Shown here piece by piece: positions 57,565 to 64,000 of a stretch of 64,000 bases of DNA. Every line of letters starts with the position of its first letter. Position 1 is the stretch's first letter. The notes under the pieces were generated by a model, which did no database searches, was not told the origin of the DNA, and saw only the letters and a list, made by a program, of their open reading frames with translations. The position numbers were made by a program, and so were the translations under genes. Source of the DNA: Brachynemurus nebulosus (lineage: Eukaryota > Arthropoda > Insecta > Neuroptera > Myrmeleontidae); contig JAPWDM010000015.1 in the NCBI GenBank assembly GCA_035578155.1, positions 11,040,209 to 11,104,208 of the forward strand. The letters run 5' to 3'.

Positions 57565-59143
57565 CCCCTCAAAACAAAATAAGGGCCACTTGAAAGTTTG
57601 TATTTTAAAACTGATTTATGTCGATCCACGTCAAAATAACTTTTCTAGATGACTGTTGTTATGATATTAAGTGGTTGAGTAAATGATAACAGTTAGGTTT
57701 AAGTGATATTATTGTTGAGGGGAAGATTTAAACGTTTTTTTGTCTCGCACAGCGTCAACTGGTTAGTTTTACTTATTTTTTTGAATTTGATTTTAAATCA
57801 GTTTGCGCTAGATTATTGATTGCTGAGGTTGTTTTTTGAAGTTTGGCGTGTTATCACTTATTTTTACAATCATTTATTTTTACAATGCCGAGAATTCGAC
57901 ACCATATGGACGAAGCTACTGCTACCAGAGCCGTAACGATGATTGAGGGTGGTCAATCTCAACGTTCCGTGGCTCTGCAGTTGGGTTGTTCACGAAGGGC
58001 TATTCAAAATGTTTGGAATCGGTATCAGCAGACCGGTAGTGTAACCCGGCGCCGTGGCTCAGGAAGAGTTCGTGCTACCACTGCCCGTGAAGACCATTAC
58101 ATTCGACTGTGTGCACGACGTGAGCCGACTGTTACCGCAGGTACTCTGCAAAATCGCTTATATCGATCTACTGGTACTGTTGTCAGTAATCAGACCATAC
58201 GAAATCGTTTGCATCCGTACCAAACTGACCGGAGCGCATCGTGCAAACCGTTTAAGATTTGCACGTGAAGACCTTGAATGGGGCTTGGAGGAATGGCGTC
58301 ACGTACTCTTCACGGATGAGTGCAAGGTGAAGTTTTTTAGTGATGATTGACATGTAAGAGTGTGGAGAAGAAGCGGGGAAAGGTTTTCTGATCGTCACAT
58401 TCATGAACGCGACAGATTTGGTGGTCCTAATGTCGTGGTCTGAGGTGGAATTAGTTTGCAAGGCAAAACTGAGGTTGTTTTCCTGAACGAGGGTACTTTA
58501 ACGGCTCAAAGTTACATCGAACAGGTTGTCAGACCCCATCTGATCCCCTTTGCACAACGAGCGGCCGACGGATTTATTCTGATGCAGGATAATGCCCGAG
58601 CGCATACCGCTCGAGCGACGACAACTGTCCTTAGAGAGGCTAATATACAGGTTTTACCGTGGCCTGCAAATAGCCCTGACTTGAGCCCAATAGAACATCT
58701 TTGGGATCAATTAAAACGGCGAGTCAGAGCAGCCGGAGAGGATGTGCACACCCAACAACAACTGATTGATGTCTTGAGAACATGTTGGGAGGAGATTCCT
58801 GATGAAACCGTTAGGCATCTTATTGAAAACATGCCGAGGAGGCTTCAAGAATGTGTTTTAAAAAGGGGAGGGCATACTCGATATTAAATCACCGAAAAGT
58901 TGCATAATGTGTGCTTTTACTCAAAGCGTGAACGTTTGTTGATGACTAAAAATGACTATAAAAATGATAAAATCCTAAAAAAATGTAATTATGGATTAAT
59001 TTTTTATTTAATCTTATTAAAATTAATTTTATTTAGTAAAAAATTAGTTCCTTAATTAAATGTAAGCATACCTTATACTGTAACTTATATAAAAATAAAC
59101 TTATGCAGCAAAACATGAGTGGCCCTTATTTTGTTTTGAGTAG
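57565..59143 (+). mobile_element. Tc1-like element inside the Spy TIR
   Basis: CCCCTCAAAACAAAATAAGG and inverted CTACTCAAAACAAAATAAGG, with GGCCACT following in both; TA on both sides. 1579 bp, a normal full length. Confidence 0.92.
57885..58887 (+). pseudogene. Tc1-type DD34E transposase, three lesions
   Basis: ATG 57885 (MPRIRHHMDEATATRAVTMI). Paired HTH: QRSVALQLGCSRRAIQNVWN, then a GRPR-like RRRGSGR motif. First catalytic Asp in HVLFTDECK (58312), second in LMQDNARAHTA (58587), Glu in NSPDLSPIEHLWDQL (58690). C-terminus ENMPRRLQECVLKRGGHTRY ends at 58887. Lesions: a frameshift near 58220-58260, TGA at 58348-58350 and TGA at 58441-58443. Both stops sit where CGA or TGG would fit. All catalytic residues remain, so decay is recent compared with the host TIR. 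Confidence 0.93.
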
Positions 59144-59353
59144 TATATATTAAACTCAAATAAATCGGCTCAGTAATTTCGTGACAAAAAAAATTTTTTT
59201 GAAAATTTTTGTCTGTTTGTGTATTCATAAACTATTAGCCTCGGAGGGTTGAAATTTGGCAGGAATGTATCTGGGTCTAAGAAGTATTATTTCCTATAAA
59301 AACAATCAATTTTGCGTCAAGGGCCGTTTTCCCTATCTTACCCGGCTATGCCC

Positions 59354-60585
59354 TTTCTTGTTCGGCGTAATATTTTAATACGTTGGATTCAATGGGTATT
59401 TGATACGTCGTAATGTCGAATAACTTGACTTCACATTCGTTGTTTGCCATTTTGTAGGTGGTTGCAGATTTGCATAGAAAATGTTTCCGTTGGTATTCTT
59501 TGCATGATTCCAAATTGTAGGCAAGTGATTGTTGCAACCTATTTTTACTTGTGAACAGGTAAGGTTTTTGAATTTGGATTGTTTGGTATAAATTGTGAAT
59601 AATTGGATCAGGTTGAGGTAACGAGTAAATTTTGAACAAGTCATATTCAGTCATGTCAATTAATGGAATTTTTATTTCAATAACGAGAGTATTTTTTAAG
59701 TTTAACGTATTTGTAGTCATTATTTTATAGTAGTGTTCAACATTTTCATATGTTGGAGGAAAAGGTAGATTTAGATTTTTGCTCTTGCGTAATTCTTTTA
59801 GTAGTGTACGAGGTGGTAATATTTCGAAATTTACTAAATTATGTCTAGCTAACGTTATGCTTCGTTCAAACTTCCGTATTTCTTCCGTTAACACCGACAG
59901 AAGTTCTTTGTTTAGAACTTCTACTTGACTTAAGTGAGTTATTTGTAATGTAAATTCTATTCGGGAATTTAAAGAGTTAGCTCTATCAGTAATTTCATTT
60001 ATTTTCGCTTCAAGTGATAGAATTTGTTTTTGTGTTTCATTTATCTGAGAAATTCTATCGATAATTACGCGTATTTGTGTTTGCAAAATTGCGTTAACGT
60101 CTGATTGTTCTTTAAGAAGTTTGTTAATATTATCTGTAAGGAACTGAGCATCGTTTGCGTCTGGCGTTCCAGAAATTTTATGCCATATGTTACCTAATAT
60201 ATCAAAACAGCCATGTTCATATTTAATTTCTCTGGTTTGCCTATGTATTTTAAAATAACTATGTTTTAAATCGTTGAATCGATTTTTTATGTCGTCTAAT
60301 TCTAATAAATGTAGTTCATAAGTGAGTTTACAATTTTCTTCATTTTTTTAACTTTGTACAATAAAGATTTTCTATATCTAAGTAATGAGGTAAGTTATCT
60401 ATAGTTTTTTCTACGAAACTTAAATTATAATAATGAATAAGACTTAAGTAATTAGTAATAATTTTTACTTCGCCTAAATAATTAAAGTAAACACCTGGGT
60501 TATTTTCTAATTTGTCAATGTTGACTTGTGCTTGGACCGGGTAAAGGATTGTTAGGATCATCAGTATTACCGCCATCTGAAACAA
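59354..60585 (-). pseudogene. env: E2 env, N-terminal part
   Basis: Minus strand. A signal peptide-like start (ATG about 60576; MAVILMILTILYPVQA) overlaps the pol end as in E1. A block to 60340 aligns with E1 env, then a run of T/A and stops; the furin-like region (about 60225-60245) is poorly kept. 60086-59354 is open and aligns with E1 env 18085-18745: heptad-rich start, LARHNLVNFEILPPRTLLKE, and a Cys-rich part. It ends at the TTT beside the Spy element and resumes at 50043. Confidence 0.85.
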
Positions 60586-61841
60586 AGGGTTTCAGATGTT
60601 TGTAATGAATCCATTTATTTTTGTTTTTAGTATTTAGTTGGCATACGTTTTTCTCGGGCCAGTTTTTTATTATAGTATAAGGTCCAGTGTAATAAGATTT
60701 TAATTTTTTGTCTTTATCATGCTTGTGTGCCTGATTATCGAACAACAAAACTTTGTCTCCTACGTTATAATTCTTATAAGTGAGTTTTTTATCATAATTA
60801 ATTTTAGTTTTTTCTTTTGCCAGTTGTAAATTTTTATTGGCGTTCTGACGTAAATTTGTAATTTTATTTGAAATATCTTTTGCAAAATTATTATAAAGGG
60901 GTATGTTGATTGGTTCGGAAAGTGTTTTAGCTTTTTCACCGAACACTAGTTCATAAGGTGTGAACTTGGTGTGACGATTTTCCGTTGTGTTATAAGTGTA
61001 ACAAGCGAACGGGAGATAATGATCCCAATCGTCTAAATTTTCATTTACGTAGTTCCTAAGAAAATCCTTCAGTTCTTTGTGACTTCTTTCGAGTGAGCCA
61101 TTCGACTGGGGATTATAAGGTGTGGTTTGCTTGTGTTTTATGTTTAGGATTTTATTAATTTCCTTTATGACTTTATGACTTTTGGAAAGCCATATTTCGT
61201 ACTGTGGTCTAAAAATTTTATTGCCTTATATTCCGCGTTAGCTTGTGGAATTGCATAGGCATTAATAAATTTTGTCAGATTATCTTCAATAGTTAACACG
61301 AATTGGTTTTCCGCTTTTGTAATTTTGAGAGGTCCGATGATATCAAGAGATATCATCTCATTAAAGCTTGTCGGTGTGTCCGTAATAACCATTGATGATT
61401 TGTTTAATTTTGGGACTTTATTCACCTGACATTGTGGGCATTGTTTAATATATTTTTCTACGTCTTGAGTTAGGGTTTTCCAAAATATCTTTGACGTAGT
61501 TTTTTAATAGTATTTTTAACACCTTTGTGCCCAGATGTGAGATCATCATGAGCTTCCTTAATAAGTTTTTGTCTATCCTCTGAATCTAATATTACAATTG
61601 TGTTTGTGCGTAAGATATTGATTTCAATATTTGAATCATTAAAGAAGTAATGGAGCATTTGTTTGAAAATAACTTCGCTTATATTTCTGCTTAATTGAGG
61701 AATATCGTATATATAAAATTTATCGATATTTATAATTTGTGTATATTGGTAAAATGTGAATAAACTTTCAAATAAATTTTCCTTCGTGATGTTCCAATGC
61801 GTTATTTTTGCATGGCAAAACAAATAAATTTTTGTCGTCAA
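60515..61841 (-). pseudogene. pol: E2 pol, integrase region
   Basis: Three frames on the minus strand. 61841-61470 carries HDDLTSGHKGVKNTIKKLRQ, the start of the HHCC zinc finger. 61425-61165 has LDIIGPLKI with the first catalytic Asp. 60946-60515 has the C-terminal module with YYTGPYTIIK and ends over env. The parts between hold the second Asp region, damaged. Frameshifts near 61470 and 61165 disable it. Confidence 0.85.
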
Positions 61842-61849
61842 GTTATTAA

Positions 61850-62490
61850 TTATGTATGGTTTAAAAGTAAATTATTTTTTAATTTTGGTTTGATGAAAAA
61901 AGCAAATTTATTATTGTCGGACAGATCGACAGGAAAGGGCAGAACTAAATTGCTTAATTCTTCTAGTGGTTGATAAACCTGCTGATATTGAATTTCTTGA
62001 GAAAAATCTTTTGACCATATTTCGAAATTTTGGAGATTTTTCTCTTGGAAGAGATCTCGCATTTGCAATACGGGACGTGACAATGTGTCTGCGTTAGTGT
62101 TTGTTATACCCTGTTTGTAAATGGTTTCGTAATTATATTCCTCTAGTTTCAGTGTCCAGCGGACTAATTTCGATGTTGGATCTTTGCAATTGATAAGCCA
62201 TTGAAGTGCCTTATGATCTGTTCTGATTTTAAATTTATTTCCGTAGAGATACGGACGGAAGTGTTTAACGGATTCAACTATTCCCACAAGTTCCTTTTCC
62301 GTGGTCGAGTAGTTTTGTTCGGCCTTATTTAGGGTTCTACTATAGTAACAGATGGGTAAATCTTTACCGTCATAATCTTGTGACAGGATGCTTCCTATTC
62401 CTACGCTAGGAGCGTCTGTGGTTAAAATAAATTGTTTGTTGAAGTCTGGATATTTTAATATTGGTTCCGCAGTTAATATCTCTTTTAATA
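61850..62490 (-). pseudogene. pol: E2 pol, RNase H region
   Basis: From about 62490 leftwards: the RNase H start with TTDAPS-like residues, then SVKHFRPYLYGNKFKIRTDH and the ADTLSRP end near 62080; remaining residues to 61850 align with the E1 linker before integrase. The whole reverse transcriptase that should precede it is absent: E1 14570-15530 has no counterpart. Confidence 0.85.
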
Positions 62491-62513
62491 AATTAAACGA
62501 ATCTTTTAATAAA

Positions 62514-62900
62514 TTAAACGAATTTAATATGTTGAATTTTACTAAAATCGATGGTGTTAATTTTTGGTTTTGTGCGAGGATTATTAAATTTAATTGAATT
62601 ATTTTTTGTGTCGATATTCGCGTGGAAATTGGATAAAAAATCTATTCCAATTACTCCATCAGGGGGGAGATTAAAATTATTATCCACTACTTGGAAATGA
62701 TAAGGAAAATAGAAATTATTTTTTGTTAAATTTAATTGTGTTTTCCCTAATGTATAAGTAACTGATTTTTCGATTCCAGACAAGGGCAATCTTTGGCTTG
62801 TATCAATATTATTGGCAAACTGTTCCCGAATTATCGAATCAGAAGCACCTGTGTCAATAAGGAAGGAACATTCTTTATCGTCGCTAATATTGAAGTAAAT
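62514..62900 (-). pseudogene. pol: E2 pol, protease region
   Basis: Minus strand. An intact DTGAS-type active site lies near 62850, then LPLSGIEKSVTYTLGKTQLN and PPDGVIGIDFLSNF, the flap and second hydrophobic signature. Ends at a direct repeat (TCTTTTAATAAATTAAACGA twice, 62479-62520) that marks the RT deletion. Confidence 0.8.
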
Positions 62901-62959
62901 TTTGTTTAAATTTATTCGATGATTGGCATTGTCGGGAATTCGATTACTTAAGATTGAGC

Positions 62960-63630
62960 CGATTCTGATTGTTCTAACTCTGTGGCTTCCAGGTTGGAAT
63001 GATTGAAGTTTAAAGATTCGTTAAATATTTGGTTTTGTTTTTGGATTGGCAATTGTGTCTTAAGACTGTCGTTGTATCGTTTTTTCCGACATTCGTCTAC
63101 TGTATGTCCTTTAAATTTGCAATAAGTACAAGATTTTGGAACGAATTTTTGTTCGTTAACGGATGTCGAAATATTTTGTGTTTGATTTCGTCGTCGACAG
63201 TCTTTTGTATTGTGTGTTTACAAAATTTTTCTGACATATGGTTAGAATTAGAGTTTTTTAATAAATTTAATTCTCTTAATTTATTTTCATATTGCTGGGC
63301 TATTGGCAGTATCTCACCAATTTTTTTAAATGATTGGTTCATTAAATGAATTGATATTTGCGGGTTAATGTTAATTAAAAATTTACTCGCGATAGTTTGT
63401 TCGATATAATGTTTAGTGATAGGATAACTTGAAGGTTCTGATTCCCTCATGTATTTTAATTGTTCTAGCCTTAATTTATTAAATCTTTCAAAGAAATTAG
63501 AAATGCTTTCGTTTGAAGTTTGTTTACAATTTGTGATATCTAAATCAATAAGGTATTGCGTACGGTTTGTACTGAATTTTCTTTTGATTGTTTTAGATAT
63601 TGAATCTAATATTACATTTTCAATTTCATC
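62960..63630 (-). pseudogene. gag: E2 gag, C-terminal half
   Basis: Minus strand. Begins abruptly at 63630 with a stretch matching E1 gag near 13470; capsid-like helices to about 63250; the first zinc knuckle is frameshifted; the second (CKFKGHTVDEC) is readable near 63090-63130. The 5' part of gag and the 5' LTR are missing at the junction with the Harbinger sequence. Confidence 0.8.
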
Positions 63631-64000
63631 CTAAATATCGATCAACAGGAGTTAGTACATATAATTGAAACACGAATTGCTATCCAAAATGCCGACCTTG
63701 GCAACCTAGATAACCACCCAGAAAATAACCCATTAAACAATGCAGAGGATAATTTATCAGAGGACGACTCAGAGGATGATTCAGAAATTCCACTACGGAA
63801 GAAAATATATTTAACCATTTGGATTTTAGCAACACCAGACAGTTACAGGTCTGTTGCTGATAGATTTGGGATAGGGAAAAGCAAAGCTCACACTTGTTTT
63901 AAAGAGATTGCAACAATTTTGGCGAATTTGATATCAGAATTTGTGACGTGGCCAAATGAAGATGAATTACGGGAAATTGAACAAGTTAGTATTGTGCCTA
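63631..64000 (+). CDS. PIF/Harbinger transposase, N-terminal part, runs off the window
   Basis: Open for about 123 codons to the last base, no ATG at the left edge. An acidic Asp/Asn/Glu-rich lead (NAEDNLSEDDSEDDSEIP) is followed by KKIYLTIWILATPDSYRSVA and DRFGIGKSKAHTCFKEI, the HTH that opens Harbinger transposases (SYRSIADRFGxxKST), then FVTWPNEDEL. The catalytic domain would lie beyond 64000. It abuts truncated E2 gag, so its own start is lost or E2 recombined into it. Confidence 0.75.

Larger units (their letters stand above)
50044..59353. mobile_element. Spy-type DNA transposon, non-autonomous, 9.3 kb
   Basis: Long TIRs begin GGGCATAGCCGRGTAAGATAGG. The left end is preceded by AAA (50041-50043) and the right end followed by TTT (59354-59356). 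Comparison with E1 env shows the empty site was AAATTT: no base was duplicated or lost. Insertion between AAA and TTT without duplication is the defining behaviour of the Spy group (IS5/Harbinger-related). No Spy transposase is visible inside, so it depends on another copy, and its size is inflated by nested insertions. Confidence 0.82.
57240..59353 (-). repeat. Spy right TIR, split by a Tc1 element
   Basis: Inverse of 50044-50565 in two pieces, 57240-57564 and 59144-59353, with the Tc1 copy between them at a TA. Confidence 0.85.
40222..63630 (-). mobile_element. E2: old errantivirus, minus strand, split by three DNA transposons
   Basis: Reading leftwards from 63630: partial gag, protease, RNase H, integrase, env, PPT and LTR, in the same order as E1 and aligning with it. 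Insertions interrupt it at 50044-59353 and 44893-49517 (both in env) and at 40367-44352 (in the LTR). The right edge cuts gag internally, so no 5' LTR is seen. Many stops and frameshifts and a deleted RT show great age. Confidence 0.88.

Noticed and set aside
50044..59353. Polinton/Maverick
   Set aside because: Large with long TIRs, but there is no DNA polymerase, integrase or capsid gene and no 6-bp duplication.
63449..63634. 61-codon plus-strand ORF
   Set aside because: Antisense of E2 gag, which aligns with E1 gag on the minus strand.

Overview
This is arthropod, most likely insect, nuclear DNA: AT-rich, no operons, no rRNA or tRNA found, and almost entirely transposable elements and their remains. 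The insect signal comes from two errantivirus-type Gypsy elements with env genes, a Dong/R4-type LINE inside a TAA microsatellite, several Tc1/mariner copies, a DUF4371-type hAT, PIF/Harbinger fragments, a FLYWCH-type MULE and a Spy-type element. I see no clearly intact host gene; a few exon-like pieces of unidentified insect protein families remain.

Layout. 1-2.4 kb: Harbinger transposase remnant and decayed DNA. 2.4-11.3 kb: two direct copies of an 890-bp segment enclosing a deleted mariner, a Tc1 with IR/DR ends, a palindrome-bearing MITE between two (TA)n tracts, and a decayed hAT gene with a recognisable first intron. 11.3-21.4 kb: exon remnants of an unknown gene and a mariner pseudogene, the latter split by E1, a young complete errantivirus (12069-20167) with 625-bp LTRs differing at one noticed position, a GTAC target duplication, a tRNA-Leu-like primer site, a near-textbook gag-pol frameshift signal and one stop in env. 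21.4-31.1 kb: a TIR element with an internal minisatellite, a 350-codon ORF of an orphan protein family, a second minisatellite sharing a core with the first, a piggyBac-like MITE, and DDE and psq-HTH scraps. 31.1-34.8 kb: a MULE with ~650-bp terminal inverted repeats, an 8-bp target duplication and a transposase broken by one stop. 35.4-40.0 kb: a LINE with an uninterrupted ORF.

40.2-63.6 kb is a nest. An old minus-strand errantivirus, E2, has been split by three DNA transposons: a 4-kb element with a DUF7869-like transposase in its LTR (40367-44352), a 4.6-kb CACTG...CAGTG element with a TTA duplication carrying the orphan family gene (44893-49517), and a 9.3-kb element with long TIRs sitting between AAA and TTT with no duplication, the hallmark of Spy (50044-59353). 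The last one itself holds a Tc3 remnant, a hAT MITE, other MITEs, a foldback complex and a Tc1 copy. E1 supplies an aligned reference for E2, so the empty sites of the two env insertions can be inferred to the base. The window ends in the N-terminal half of a Harbinger transposase.

The most interesting observation is that the widespread-looking orphan family (intact ORF at 22641-23699, broken copy at 45235-46969, C-terminal scrap near 7.3 kb) is, in one copy, cargo of a precisely bounded TIR element, so it may be an unrecognised transposase.
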